DNA from: Salinispora mooreana
Lineage (GTDB): Bacteria > Actinomycetota > Actinomycetes > Mycobacteriales > Micromonosporaceae
Reading direction: 5' to 3'
DNA: 64,000 nucleotides
Assembly (NCBI RefSeq): GCF_000379065.1
Contig: NZ_KB900614.1
Span: 1,865,939 to 1,929,938, forward strand
Both the position numbers and the translations under genes were made by a program. Every line of letters begins with the position of its first letter. Positions within the stretch are counted from its first letter, which is position 1. Shown here one piece after another: positions 8,521-19,832 of this stretch. The notes under the pieces were generated by a model, which was not told the DNA's origin, did no database searches, and saw nothing but the letters and a program-made list of their open reading frames with translations.

Positions 8521-9173
8521 CCATCGAGGTTCTGGTCGTTGACGACCAGCCGCTCGTCCGGTCGGCGTTGCGCATGTTCATCGCGGAAGCTGACGACATC
8601 GTGCTTGCCGGCGAGGCCGGTACCGGGGAGGAAGCGGTCCGCCTCGCCCGCGAACTGAGACCGGACGTCGTCCTAATGGATTTACGGATGCCCGGCATGG
8701 GAGGCGTCGAAGCTACGGTTCAAATCGCCACGCTGGCCCCCGAGACGCGTGTACTCGTTCTGACCACCTTCGACGAGGACAATCACGTGTTCGGGGCGTT
8801 GCGGGCGGGTGCCGCCGGATTCCTGGTCAAGGACATGCCTCTGGAGGACATCCTCGATGCCGTCCGCGCCGTGGCACACGGAGACGGCCAACTTGCTCCC
8901 GGTGTCACCCGACGCCTGATCAAGCACTTCGTCGACACCCGCGCCGCACCTGCTGCCACCCGCCGACAGCTCCCCCGGCTCACCGACCGGGAACGGGAGG
9001 TACTCACGCTGGTGGGACGAGGGCGGTCCAACTCCGAAATCGCCGACGAACTTGTGCTGAGCCAGGCAACCGTCAAAACCTACGTCACCCGCCTACTCAG
9101 CAAGCTGGCCGCCAGAGACCGGGTCCAACTGGTCATTGCCGCTTACGAAGCCGGCCTGGTCACCGTGGCTTGA
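8517..9173 (+). CDS. Response regulator, NarL/LuxR family
   Basis: The 218-residue transcription factor has a receiver domain with acidic pocket DD (residues 9-10), phosphorylated Asp55 in LMDLRMPGMGG, the switch threonine in LTTF, and Lys in FLVKDM. The C terminus is a LuxR helix-turn-helix (LTDREREVLTLVGRGRSN followed by ATVKTYV). Its ATG overlaps the kinase stop (ATGA), so kinase and regulator are made together. By position it most likely controls the divergent ABC exporter. No binding site can be assigned, though AGTGTC/GACACT half-sites flank the divergent gap near 7211-7245. Confidence 0.93.
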   Translation: MTIEVLVVDDQPLVRSALRMFIAEADDIVLAGEAGTGEEAVRLARELRPDVVLMDLRMPGMGGVEATVQIATLAPETRVLVLTTFDEDNHVFGALRAGAAGFLVKDMPLEDILDAVRAVAHGDGQLAPGVTRRLIKHFVDTRAAPAATRRQLPRLTDREREVLTLVGRGRSNSEIADELVLSQATVKTYVTRLLSKLAARDRVQLVIAAYEAGLVTVA

Positions 9174-9207
9174 CCTGTGTCTTCAACCTGCCGTCGGGTG
9201 GATCTCA

Positions 9208-9477
9208 TCAGACCCACGACAGGAAGCGGCGATAGAGGTCGGATGCTCTATTGACCTGCGAAAGTTGTGCATCCGCCTCGGCCATCAGTGCGCTCAGATA
9301 GACACGCAGCGCAACCAGGTTGTCGCGGTACTCGATCAGGAGGGCGGCCCGGGCCGACTGGCACGGCCACTCGGCCCGGCAGGTGTCGCAACCCCACAGC
9401 GGGCGCATGGGTAGGTGCGGCCGGTCGGCGGCCGGGTCGCCCGGATTCGGGCGTGGGGGCCTCGGGCTGGTCGTCAT
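9208..9477 (-). CDS. Small conserved protein with CxxC and WPC cysteines
   Basis: The 89-residue protein has a proline-rich N terminus and then a cysteine motif, WGCDTCRAEWPCQSAR, in which three cysteines could bind a metal. An amphipathic helical half follows, ending LYRRFLSWV. I recall similar small proteins near XRE/DUF397 loci in Micromonosporaceae, sometimes mislabelled flavin reductase; it is far too short for that. Its ATG overlaps the stop of the upstream 66-residue gene by four bases, making it the last of three coupled small genes on the minus strand. Function unknown. Confidence 0.7.
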   Translation of the reverse strand: MTTSPRPPRPNPGDPAADRPHLPMRPLWGCDTCRAEWPCQSARAALLIEYRDNLVALRVYLSALMAEADAQLSQVNRASDLYRRFLSWV

Positions 9478-9674
9478 CGCAGCACCCGGAGCACGACAGC
9501 GGCCACGACGATCACCAGAATGAGCGCCGCGATCACCTGGTGCCGGGTGGTGGCGGGCGGTGGGGGCGTGCTCGGCGTACGCGACCGCACCCGGTCGCCG
9601 TCGGGCAACGGCGGCGTGCCGTACGGGTCGGGATGTGCGCGCCGGTCGACGGGCGGGTCGTCGTCGGCCATCAC
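9474..9674 (-). CDS. Tiny single-pass membrane protein
   Basis: The 66-residue product is an acidic and proline-rich, probably cytosolic tail of about 45 residues followed by one C-terminal hydrophobic helix (QVIAALILVIVVAAVVLRVL). This is a tail-anchored layout. It starts with two adjacent ATG codons at the overlap with the upstream stop, and its own stop overlaps the next gene's ATG. The coupling and the clean membrane segment are the evidence that it is real. No family is recognised. Confidence 0.6.
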   Translation of the reverse strand: MMADDDPPVDRRAHPDPYGTPPLPDGDRVRSRTPSTPPPPATTRHQVIAALILVIVVAAVVLRVLR

Positions 9675-9937
9675 AGCCTCCTCAGTCCGCTGAGCACAGC
9701 CTCAAGGACATCGACGCCCGGGTACGAGGTGTAGTACACCCGCGCACGGCCGATGGCGGGCGGGTGTACTACAGGCAGGTCGGATGAGTCCAAGGTGGGG
9801 GCAGCGGTCTTCTCGCCCTCAGCACTGACGTTTCGCTCTTGCAGATCCACCCGACTACTCCCTGCGCGAGCAGCATTGACCATAAGGCCCACGGCCAGTC
9901 CAAACGTGCCAGCGAGCGCGGCCACGATGATCGTCAT
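9671..9937 (-). CDS. Small membrane protein, first gene of a three-gene micro-operon
   Basis: The 88-residue product begins MTIIVAALAGTFGLAVGLMV, one N-terminal membrane helix or uncleaved signal anchor, followed by a polar tail that ends LEAVLSGLRRL. The ATG at 9937 has a near-perfect AGGAGG nine bases upstream, which argues against the longer open frame reaching to 10312. The coding sequence contains two copies of a GTGTA-N-TACA palindrome. It is divergent from the XRE regulator gene with 187 bases between them. No function is recognised. Confidence 0.65.
   Translation of the reverse strand: MTIIVAALAGTFGLAVGLMVNAARAGSSRVDLQERNVSAEGEKTAAPTLDSSDLPVVHPPAIGRARVYYTSYPGVDVLEAVLSGLRRL
9729..9774. 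repeat. Inverted pair of GTGTA-N-TACA palindromes
   Basis: Bases 9730-9743 (TGTAGTACACCCGC) and 9760-9773 (GCGGGTGTACTACA) are exact inverted repeats with 14-base arms and a 16-base spacer. Each arm contains its own palindrome: GTGTAGTACAC is perfect at 9729-9739, and the second copy differs at its outermost base. The centres are 35 bases apart. The element lies inside the 88-residue membrane gene and could be an operator pair or an mRNA hairpin. Confidence 0.6.
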
Positions 9938-10054
9938 TGACTTGATCCTCCTAGCGTCAGGATTGCCCCAGTGGGTGGATAGAGCATCACCCGACGGACC
10001 ACCGACCGCAACAGATCGATCCGTAATTTGCACGCTGGTATTTACATTGACTCG

Positions 10055-10067
10055 GATGCCGGGCATC
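10055..10067. promoter_or_regulatory. Candidate operator palindrome upstream of the XRE regulator
   Basis: GATGCCGGGCATC is a perfect 13-base palindrome 58 bases before the regulator start, in the divergent gap between it and the small-gene operon. TTGACT at 10046-10051 just upstream could be a -35 element. Autoregulation by the XRE protein is an inference from position alone. Confidence 0.35.
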
Positions 10068-10124
10068 CTGTGCGTCAGGCGAGACAGTTTGCCCGCCAGA
10101 GCGAGACATGAAGGTGAGGTGACC

Positions 10125-11009
10125 TTGACAAACGCAGGATCTAGCGTGCCCAAGCGACAGCTCGGCCGGCTCCTGAAACAGGCTCGCGAGGAAGCAGGCA
10201 TCCCGCTCGACACCGCTGCAAAGCGGCTGGAGTGGAGTCGGGCGCGCATGTATCGCATCGAAGGCGCACAGACCTCGGTCCGGACCCATGACGTGGAGCT
10301 CATGTGCCGCATTTATGGCACATCGGATGAAATGCGGTCGGTCCTGGTCGCACTGGCCGCGGAAAGCAAGTCGCGCGGCTGGTGGCACGCGTACGGCGAC
10401 GCCATACCTGAATGGTTCGAACTGTACGTCGGACTTGAAGCCGCAGCCTGCCACCTTCGCCAGTACGAGCCCGCGCTCATTCCCGGGCTTCTACAGACCC
10501 CCGAGTACATGGCGGCAGTCTTCAGGACCAAGCCTGGTCGAACACCGGCCGAGGTGGCACGAAAGGTGGCGCTGCGATTGGAGCGTCAGCGCCTACTGAC
10601 CAGGCGCTCGCCGGCAGCACCGCAACTCCAGGTGGTGATTGACGAATCCGTGATCCGGCGACCTCACGAGGACGTGGAGGGATGGCGGACACAGCTCGCC
10701 CACCTCGGCGGCATCGCAAGCACCGGTCCCGGAAACGTCTCCGTCCGCGTGCTCCCCATGCGTGTCGGCCCGCACATGGCGTCCGTTGCGGGCGCGTTCG
10801 TCGTGCTGGACTTCCCCAGGCTGGGCACGCGCCCGGCCGAACCCTCCACCGTCTACAGCGAGTCACTAACCGGCAGCCTCTACCTTGACCGACCGAACGA
10901 GGTTTCTGCGTACGTTGATGCCTGGACTACTCTCTGGGCATCTGCGCTTGACGAGCATGCGTCAGCAGATTTGTTAAACAGTGCCATCAAGGAGAATTAC
11001 GATGAGTAA
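10125..11009 (+). CDS. XRE-family regulator with DUF5753 domain (WhiJ-like)
   Basis: The 294-residue protein has an N-terminal helix-turn-helix (about 10-65, LLKQAREEAGIPLDTAAKRL) and a C-terminal DUF5753 effector domain. The latter contains the hallmark EPALIPGLLQTPEYM near residue 115 and the ending DAWTTLWASAL. In streptomycetes this architecture is that of WhiJ, paired with small DUF397 (BldB-like) proteins to control development. Here a DUF397 gene overlaps its 3' end by eight bases. AGGTGAGG at 10112-10119 supports the TTG at 10125; the GTGs at 10119 and 10146 are alternatives. Confidence 0.88.
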   Translation: MTNAGSSVPKRQLGRLLKQAREEAGIPLDTAAKRLEWSRARMYRIEGAQTSVRTHDVELMCRIYGTSDEMRSVLVALAAESKSRGWWHAYGDAIPEWFELYVGLEAAACHLRQYEPALIPGLLQTPEYMAAVFRTKPGRTPAEVARKVALRLERQRLLTRRSPAAPQLQVVIDESVIRRPHEDVEGWRTQLAHLGGIASTGPGNVSVRVLPMRVGPHMASVAGAFVVLDFPRLGTRPAEPSTVYSESLTGSLYLDRPNEVSAYVDAWTTLWASALDEHASADLLNSAIKENYDE

Positions 11010-11193
11010 TCTTTCGCAGCCTATCTGGCGCAAGAGCAGCAAGAGCGGCAACGAAGGCAACTGCGTCGAAGTCGCTGACAACCTTCCGGGCGTCGTGGGT
11101 GTCCGGGACAGCAAGGACCCGACCGGACCGGCGCTGATGTTCGGGCCGGTGGCATGGCAGGCATTCGTCGCGCAGCTCTCCGAGCAGCACTGA
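11002..11193 (+). CDS. DUF397 (BldB-like) small protein, copy 1
   Basis: The 63-residue protein carries the DUF397 core: WRKSSKSG at the start, NCVEVADN, then VRDSKDPTGPAL and a closing FVAQL. DUF397 proteins are small dimeric partners of XRE/DUF5753 regulators, possibly antagonists, as in the WhiJ/BldB group. The ATG at 11002 lies seven bases after AAGGAG and overlaps the regulator gene by eight bases, so the pair is translationally coupled. A nearly identical second copy follows 125 bases downstream. Confidence 0.88.
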   Translation: MSNLSQPIWRKSSKSGNEGNCVEVADNLPGVVGVRDSKDPTGPALMFGPVAWQAFVAQLSEQH

Positions 11194-11205
11194 TCCACCA
11201 TCAAC

Positions 11206-11239
11206 GCGCAGGCCCGACCCCTGCGAGCCGGGCCTGCGC
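11206..11239 (+). terminator. Hairpin after DUF397 copy 1
   Basis: GCGCAGGCCCG at 11206-11216 pairs perfectly with CGGGCCTGCGC at 11229-11239 across a 12-base loop. No U run follows, as is common for actinobacterial terminators. A related hairpin follows the second DUF397 gene, so it was apparently copied with it. Confidence 0.6.
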
Positions 11240-11318
11240 ACCAGTGTCCTGAGTCGTTAACCGTAAGGTCGGTTGCGCTTCCGCGTAGCCAAACCATCGA
11301 TTTCCTGAAAGCGCGATC

Positions 11319-11513
11319 ATGGCTGACCTGAGCAGCGCCCAGTGGCGCAAGAGCACCCGTAGCAGCTCCAATGGCGGCAACTGCGTCGAGGTCGCCGACA
11401 ACCTTCCGGGCGTCGTGGGCGTCCGGGACAGCAAGGACCCGACCGGACCGGCGTTGGTGTTCGGGCCGGCAGCGTGGCGGGCGTTCGTCGCGCAGCTCCC
11501 CGAGCAACACTGA
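11319..11513 (+). CDS. DUF397 (BldB-like) small protein, copy 2
   Basis: This 64-residue protein is a close duplicate of the preceding gene. From NCVEVADN to the end the two differ at only a few residues, while the first 18 diverge (ADLSSAQWRKSTRSSSNG here). The ATG follows a GAAAG purine tract. The divergence of the N-terminal part against the conserved core suggests changed partner specificity or relaxed selection. Copy and downstream hairpin together are displaced 320 bases from the first. Confidence 0.88.
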   Translation: MADLSSAQWRKSTRSSSNGGNCVEVADNLPGVVGVRDSKDPTGPALVFGPAAWRAFVAQLPEQH

Positions 11514-11527
11514 CCCACCATCAGCGC

Positions 11528-11558
11528 GAAGGCCCGACTCCCCGCGAGGCGGGCCTTC
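11528..11558 (+). terminator. Hairpin after DUF397 copy 2
   Basis: GAAGGCCCG at 11528-11536 pairs with CGGGCCTTC at 11550-11558, with GCG/CGC flanks able to extend the stem. It lies between the DUF397 gene and the convergent glycosylase gene, whose stop it nearly touches, and may stop transcription from both sides. Confidence 0.65.
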
Positions 11559-11561
11559 ACG

Positions 11562-12209
11562 CTATCGGGCACCGGGGCGAGCCGGCCGGCGCCGGGGGAC
11601 GTGGCGGCGGTAGGTGCTGACGGTCGGGTCGCCGGCGATCCAGAACCGCCACGGCACGTCGTGCGCACCGGTGACGCCGACCCTTGGCCCGGCCGCTACC
11701 GCCGCTTCCGGCACGGGTTCGCGGGGTGGACGCAGCCGGATCGGGCCGTCGCCGAGCAGGTACTGCCCGTACGCCGAGCGGTCAACGCCCAGTGCGGCGC
11801 AGAGCCGGGCCGGCCCCCGGGCGAGGTCGCGGTCGGATCGCGCCGTCTGACGGCGGGTCCGGGCCTGGGCGTGGCCGGCGACCACTTCTCCCGCCCGCAC
11901 CAGCACCGCCGAGGCCTCGCCGTCCGGCCCGGTCACCACGTTCAAGGCCCAGTGCATGCCGTACGTGAAGTAGACATAGACGTGCCCGTCCGGGCCGAAC
12001 ATCGCCGCGTTGCGGGGAGTGCGCCCCCGGTGGGCGTGCGAGGCCGGGTCCTGGGCGGTGCCCGCGTACGCCTCGACCTCGGTGATGCGGAGGGTGACCT
12101 CGCCGGCGCGGAGCTGGGCGCCGAGTAGGCCGCGCGCCGCCGGCACGACCGGCCCGGCGAGCAGGCCCGCCAGCCGCGCGAGACCGGCTGCGGATTCGGG
12201 GTATGCCAT
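11562..12209 (-). CDS. DNA-3-methyladenine glycosylase (AAG/MPG type)
   Basis: The 215-residue enzyme belongs to the alkyladenine DNA glycosylase family, which flips out alkylated or deaminated purines and starts base-excision repair. Visible signatures are ARGLLGAQL, the catalytic stretch ITEVEAYAG with the water-activating glutamate, [16 protein letters not shown], and [15 protein letters not shown]. Length is normal for the bacterial family. The ATG at 12209 gives MAYPESAAG; the longer open frame upstream runs into argH. It lies 64 bases downstream of argH on the same strand and could be read through from the arginine operon. Confidence 0.92.
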   Translation of the reverse strand: MAYPESAAGLARLAGLLAGPVVPAARGLLGAQLRAGEVTLRITEVEAYAGTAQDPASHAHRGRTPRNAAMFGPDGHVYVYFTYGMHWALNVVTGPDGEASAVLVRAGEVVAGHAQARTRRQTARSDRDLARGPARLCAALGVDRSAYGQYLLGDGPIRLRPPREPVPEAAVAAGPRVGVTGAHDVPWRFWIAGDPTVSTYRRHVPRRRPARPGAR

Positions 12210-12273
12210 CACAGCCGCGACGCTACCCGGCGGGTGTGGGCTGCCCGAACAGGCGGCCCACACCTGCGCTGGG

Positions 12274-13737
12274 TCAGCGGGGAACGACCTGCCCGGCGGC
12301 CCACTCCCGCCAGCCGGTGAGCTGGTCGGCGGCGGCGGCGAGCTGCTCGGCGACCGGTCCCGGGCCGGTGGAGCCGGGGGTGGTGCGGGCGGCGAGCGCG
12401 CTCTGGACCGACAGCACGTCGCGCACCGACGGGTCGAGGTGCTCGCTGACCGCGGCGAGGTCGGTGTCGGAGACCTCGTCGAGCGCGCAGTCCCGGGCCA
12501 CGCAGAGCGCCACCAGCCGGCCGGTGATCTCGTGCGCCTCGCGGAACGGCACCCCACGGCGGACCAGCCAGTCCGCCACCTCGGTGGCGAGCGAGAAGCC
12601 CTCCGGCGCGGCGGCGACCAGCCGGTCGGCCCGTACCGTCATCGTGGAGATCATCCCCGCGAGGGCCGGCAGGAGCAGCTCCAGCGTGTCCACCGCGTCG
12701 AAGGCGGGCTCCTTGTCCTCCTGCATGTCCCGGTCGTAGGTCATCGGCAGGCCCTTGAGCATGGTGAGCACATTCACCAGCCCGCCGACGAGCCGGCCGG
12801 ACTTGCCTCGGGCCAACTCGGCGATGTCCGCGTTCTTCTTCTGCGGCATGATCGACGAGCCGGTGGCGAAGGCGTCATCCAGCTCCACCCAACCGAACTC
12901 CCGCGACGTCCAGAGCACCATCTCCTCGCCGAGGCGGGACAGGTGCACGCCGATCAGCGCGGTGGTGAAAAGGAACTCGGCGACGAAGTCCCGGTCGGCG
13001 ACGGCGTCCATCGAGTTGGCGAAGGACGTGCGGAAGCCCAGTTCCCGGGCGACCGCCACCGGGTCCAGCGGCAGCCCGGAGCCGGCGAGCGCGCCGGCTC
13101 CGAGCGGACTGACCGCGGTGCGGTGGTCCCAGTCGCGCAGCCGCTGTAGGTCGCGCAGCAGCGGCTGCACATGGGCGAGCAGCCAGTGCCCGAAGGTGAC
13201 CGGCTGGGCGGGTTGCAGGTGGGTCATGCCCGGTGTAGCGGTGTCCACGTGCCGTCCGGCCTGCTCGACCAACGCCTCGGCCAGCTCGACCAACCGAGCG
13301 GCCACGCCCCGGGCGTGGTCGCGCAGGTAGAGCCGCAGGTCCGTGGCGACCTGGTCGTTGCGGGAGCGGCCGGCGCGCAGCTTGCCGCCGAGCCGGCCGA
13401 GCCGCTCCAGCAGCCCCCGCTCCAGAGCGGTGTGCACGTCCTCGTCGTCAACGGTGGGCCGGAACGTGCCGGCGGCGCAGGCGGCCTCCAGGTCGTCCAG
13501 GGCCGCCAGGATCTGCCCCAGCTCCTCGGCGTCCAGCAGGCCGGCGCCGGCCAGGACCCGGGCGTGCGCCCGGGACCCCGCGAGGTCGTAGGGGGCGAGC
13601 CGCCAGTCGAACTGCACGCTCACCGACAGCCGGGCGAGCGCCTCGGCCGGGCCGCCGGCGAAACGGGCTCCCCACAGGCTGGTCCGGTTGGTGGCTGCGC
13701 TGTTCTCGGTCAGGCTCGTGTCGTCCACCCCGCCCAT
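12274..13737 (-). CDS. argH: Argininosuccinate lyase
   Basis: It cleaves argininosuccinate to arginine and fumarate, the last step of the pathway, as a cytosolic homotetramer. The 487-residue protein is of normal length, starts its homology at [15 protein letters not shown] and holds the superfamily signature [12 protein letters not shown] with the catalytic serine. Residue pattern [13 protein letters not shown] carries the second active-site histidine. The ATG at 13737 is 11 bases after the argG stop. It is the last gene of argCJBDFRGH. Confidence 0.95.
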   Translation of the reverse strand: MGGVDDTSLTENSAATNRTSLWGARFAGGPAEALARLSVSVQFDWRLAPYDLAGSRAHARVLAGAGLLDAEELGQILAALDDLEAACAAGTFRPTVDDEDVHTALERGLLERLGRLGGKLRAGRSRNDQVATDLRLYLRDHARGVAARLVELAEALVEQAGRHVDTATPGMTHLQPAQPVTFGHWLLAHVQPLLRDLQRLRDWDHRTAVSPLGAGALAGSGLPLDPVAVARELGFRTSFANSMDAVADRDFVAEFLFTTALIGVHLSRLGEEMVLWTSREFGWVELDDAFATGSSIMPQKKNADIAELARGKSGRLVGGLVNVLTMLKGLPMTYDRDMQEDKEPAFDAVDTLELLLPALAGMISTMTVRADRLVAAAPEGFSLATEVADWLVRRGVPFREAHEITGRLVALCVARDCALDEVSDTDLAAVSEHLDPSVRDVLSVQSALAARTTPGSTGPGPVAEQLAAAADQLTGWREWAAGQVVPR

Positions 13738-13748
13738 TGTGGCAGCGC

Positions 13749-14953
13749 TCACCGCGCCCCACCCAGCCGGGCGTCCCGCGCCGCCGACATCTTGCTGGGC
13801 AGGCCCCACAGCTGCACGAACCCCTTGGCCAGGGACTGGTCGAAGGTGTCACCGGTGTCGTAGGTGGCCATGCCGAAGTCGTACAGGCTGGCGTCGGACC
13901 GCCGGCCGGTGGCGGTGACCCGTCCGCCGTGCAGGGTGAGCCGTACCTCGCCGGAGACGTGCTGCTGCGAGTCGTCGACGAAGGCGTCCAGCGCGTCCTT
14001 CAGCGGGGAGAACCACAGGCCGTCGTAGACCAGCTCGCCCCAGCGCTGGTCCACGCTGCGCTTGAACCGGGCCAGGTCACGCTCGACGGTGACCGCCTCC
14101 AGCTCCTGGTGGGCGGTGATCAGCGCGATCGCGCCCGGCGCCTCGTACACCTCGCGGCTCTTGATCCCGACGAGCCGGTCCTCGACCATGTCCAGCCGGC
14201 CGACGCCCTGCGCGCCGGCACGCCGGTTCAGCTCCACGATCGCCTGGTACGGGGTGACCGTCTCCCCGTCGATCGCGACCGGGTTACCGGCGTCGAAGGT
14301 GATGACCACCTCGTCCGCGTCCCGCGGCTGGGCCGGGTCGGCGGTGTACGAGTACAGGTCCTCGATCGGCGGGTTCCAGATGTCCTCCAGGAACCCGGTC
14401 TCGACGGCCCGGCCCCACAGGTTCTGGTCGATCGAGTAGGGCGACTTCGCCGACACGTCGATCGGCAGCCCCTTCTCCTCGGCGAACGCGATCGCCTTGT
14501 CCCGGGTCCAGGCGTAGTCCCGGGCCGGCGCGACGATCCGCAGATCCGGGGCGAGCGCCCCCAGGCCGACCTCGAAGCGAACCTGGTCGTTGCCCTTGCC
14601 GGTGCACCCGTGCGACACGATGGTGCCGCCGTGTGTGCGGGCCGCGGCCACCAGGTGCTTGACGATCAGCGGCCGGGACAGGGCGGAGACCAGCGGGTAC
14701 CGGTCCTGGTAGAGGGAGTTGGCCCGGACCGCGGGCAGGCAGTACTCGGCGGCGAACTCGTCGCGCGCGTCGACCACCTCGGACTCCACGGCCCCGCAGT
14801 CGAGCGCCCGCTGCCGGATGGCCTCCAGGTCCTCACCGCCCTGCCCGACGTCGACCGCCACGGCGATGACCTCGGCACCGGTCTGCTCGGCCAGGTACGG
14901 GATCGCGACGGAGGTGTCCAGCCCTCCGGAGTACGCCAGAACGACCCGCTCAG

Positions 14954-14957
<4 letters not shown>
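13749..14957 (-). CDS. argG: Argininosuccinate synthase
   Basis: It condenses citrulline and aspartate using ATP. The 402-residue protein starts with [15 protein letters not shown], containing the SGGxDTS PP-loop of N-type ATP pyrophosphatases, and has [12 protein letters not shown] for citrulline/aspartate binding. The ATG overlaps the argR stop (ATGA), so it is coupled to the repressor gene. Length matches the family. Confidence 0.97.
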
Positions 14958-17713
<2,756 letters not shown>

Positions 17714-17717
<4 letters not shown>

Positions 17718-18601
17718 CCGGGAATCACCATGGTTCCAAAGCCTTCCGAGGTGAAGATCTCCAGCAGGGTCGAGTGCGCGACCCGCCCGTCCACGACGTG
17801 CGCGGCGGGCACGCCCCCGCGCACCGCCCGCAGGCACGCCTCCATCTTGGGGACCATCCCCGACTCCAGGGACGGCAGCAGCTTCGCCAGCTCGGTCGCG
17901 GTGACCTTACCGACCACGCTGGACCGGTCCGGCCAGTTGGCGTACAGGCCCGGCACATCGGTCAGGACGACCAACTTGCGCGCCCGCAGGGCGATCGCCA
18001 ACGCCGCCGCGGCGGTGTCCGCGTTGAGGTTGTGCGGCACGCCGTCCACGTCCGGGGCCACGGTCGAGAGCACCGGGATCCGGCCGGCCTCGAGCAGGTC
18101 GGTCACCACCGAGATGTCCGCCGACTCCACATCGCCGACCTGACCGACGTCGACCGGCCGCCCATCGACGTACGCCGGGCGTCGGACCGCGGTGAACAGA
18201 CCCGCGTCCTCGCCGGAGAGCCCCATCGCGAACGGACCGTGCGCGTTGATCAGCCCGACCAGTTCCCGGCCGACCTGCCCCAGCAACACCATCCGGACCA
18301 CGTCCATCACCTCTGGCGTGGTGACCCGCAGCCCGCCCCGGAACTCGCTGTCGATGCCGAGGCGGTCCAGCATCGCCGAGATCTGCGGACCGCCGCCGTG
18401 CACCACGACCGGCTTCAGGCCGGCGTAGCGGAGAAAGACCATGTCCGCGGCGAACGCCCGCCGCAGCTCCGGATCGGTCATGGCGTTGCCGCCGTACTTG
18501 ACCACGACGGTCGAGCCCGCGAACCGGGCCAGCCACGGCAGCGCCTCGATCAGGGTGGCGGCCTTGGCCTGAGCGCCGGTGAGATCCGCGGTGGAGCTCA
18601 T
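17714..18601 (-). CDS. argB: Acetylglutamate kinase
   Basis: It phosphorylates N-acetylglutamate, often the arginine feedback point of the pathway. The 295-residue protein has [10 protein letters not shown] (ATP lysine), the substrate loop VVHGGGPQI and [12 protein letters not shown]. The N-terminal extension before the kinase fold fits the arginine-inhibited hexameric class, though inhibition is an inference. Start ATG at 18601; 58 bases separate it from argJ, the largest gap inside the operon. Confidence 0.96.
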
Positions 18602-18659
18602 GCCCGAACCTGCCTTCCGTATCCGGTTGCGGCGCCGCGCCACGCGGCGATCCTCGTGC

Positions 18660-19832
18660 TCACGACGAGTACGCCGAGTTCTCGTGCACGTACCCGTGGG
18701 ACAGGTCGTTGGTCCAGATCGTCGCCGCGGCCACGCCCGCCCCCAGGTCGATGCAGATCGTCACGTCCATGCCGCTGAGGTCGACCTTGGACCGGTCCTC
18801 GGCGGCGGCACCGCCCCGGCACACCCACACCCCGTTCACGGCCACGTCGACCCGCTCCGGCTCGAACGCCGCAGTGGTGGTGCCGACGGCGGCGAGGATG
18901 CGCCCCCAGTTCGGGTCGTTGCCGAACAGCGCGGTCTTGACCAGATTGTTCCGGGCCACGCTCCGGCCCACCTCGACCGCGTCATCCTCGCTCGCCGCGC
19001 CGACCACGTCGATCGTGATCTGCTTGGTGGCGCCCTCAGCGTCGGCGACGAGCTGCTGCGCGAGATCGTGAGCGACGGCGGTGACCACGGCGGTCAGCTC
19101 GGCCTCGGTGGGCACAACGCCGCTCGCACCGCTGGCCAGCAGCAGCACCGTGTCGTTGGTGGACATGCAGCCGTCCGAGTCGACCCGGTCGAAGCTGACT
19201 CGGCAGGCGGCCCGCAGCGCCGCGTCCAGGGTCTCCGGGTCGGCGACCGCGTCGGTGGTGAGCACGCTGAGCATCGTGGCCATCGCCGGCGCGAGCATGC
19301 CCGCGCCCTTGGCCATCCCACCCACGGTGAAACCGGCACCGTGCCCGACCGCGTTCTTGGGCCGGGAGTCGGTGGTCATGATGGCCTCGGCGGCGGCCGG
19401 TCCGCCGTCCTGGCTCAACGCCTCGACCGCCGTACCCACGCCGGGCAGGAGCCGGTCCATGGGCAGCCGCTCGCCGATCAGACCGGTGGAGCAGACGGCC
19501 ACCTCGCCCGCACCCAGGTTCAGCCCGGGGGCGACGGCGGCCAGTACCGCCGCGGTGTGCTCCGCGGTGGCGTGGGTGTCCTGGAAGCCACCAGGGCCGG
19601 TGCAGGCGTTGGCGCCGCCCGAGTTGAGCACCGCGGCGCGGACCAGACCGCCCTGGACGACCTGCTCGGTCCAGAGCACCGGCGCCGCCTTCACCCGGTT
19701 GGTGGTGAAGACACCGGCCGCACCGGCCTGCGGGCCGTCGTTGACGACCAGGGCGACGTCGGTCGCCCCGCTCTCCTTGAGCCCGGCGGGCACCCCGGCC
19801 GCCCGGAAGCCACGGGGAGTCGTGACGCTCAC
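18660..19832 (-). CDS. argJ: Glutamate N-acetyltransferase / ornithine acetyltransferase
   Basis: ArgJ transfers acetyl from acetylornithine to glutamate, running the recycling version of the pathway, which explains why no argE is here. The 390-residue precursor self-cleaves before the threonine in [11 protein letters not shown], giving alpha and beta chains; that threonine becomes the nucleophile. The TGLIGE oxyanion region and NDPNWGR are also visible. GTG start overlaps the argC stop by four bases. Confidence 0.96.
   Translation of the reverse strand: MSVTTPRGFRAAGVPAGLKESGATDVALVVNDGPQAGAAGVFTTNRVKAAPVLWTEQVVQGGLVRAAVLNSGGANACTGPGGFQDTHATAEHTAAVLAAVAPGLNLGAGEVAVCSTGLIGERLPMDRLLPGVGTAVEALSQDGGPAAAEAIMTTDSRPKNAVGHGAGFTVGGMAKGAGMLAPAMATMLSVLTTDAVADPETLDAALRAACRVSFDRVDSDGCMSTNDTVLLLASGASGVVPTEAELTAVVTAVAHDLAQQLVADAEGATKQITIDVVGAASEDDAVEVGRSVARNNLVKTALFGNDPNWGRILAAVGTTTAAFEPERVDVAVNGVWVCRGGAAAEDRSKVDLSGMDVTICIDLGAGVAAATIWTNDLSHGYVHENSAYSS

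Larger units (their letters stand above)
11056..11560 (+). repeat. Direct tandem duplication spanning DUF397 core and terminator
   Basis: Bases from about 11056 to 11240 recur at about 11376 to 11560 with few changes, including silent changes in the DUF397 core, a shared CACCATCA stretch after the stop codon, and a terminator-like hairpin. The offset is 320 bases. Confidence 0.75.

Noticed and set aside
9938..10312. N-terminal extension of the 88-residue membrane gene
   Set aside because: The AGGAGG-preceded ATG at 9937 starts directly with a membrane helix. The extension is antisense to the XRE regulator and carries no homology.
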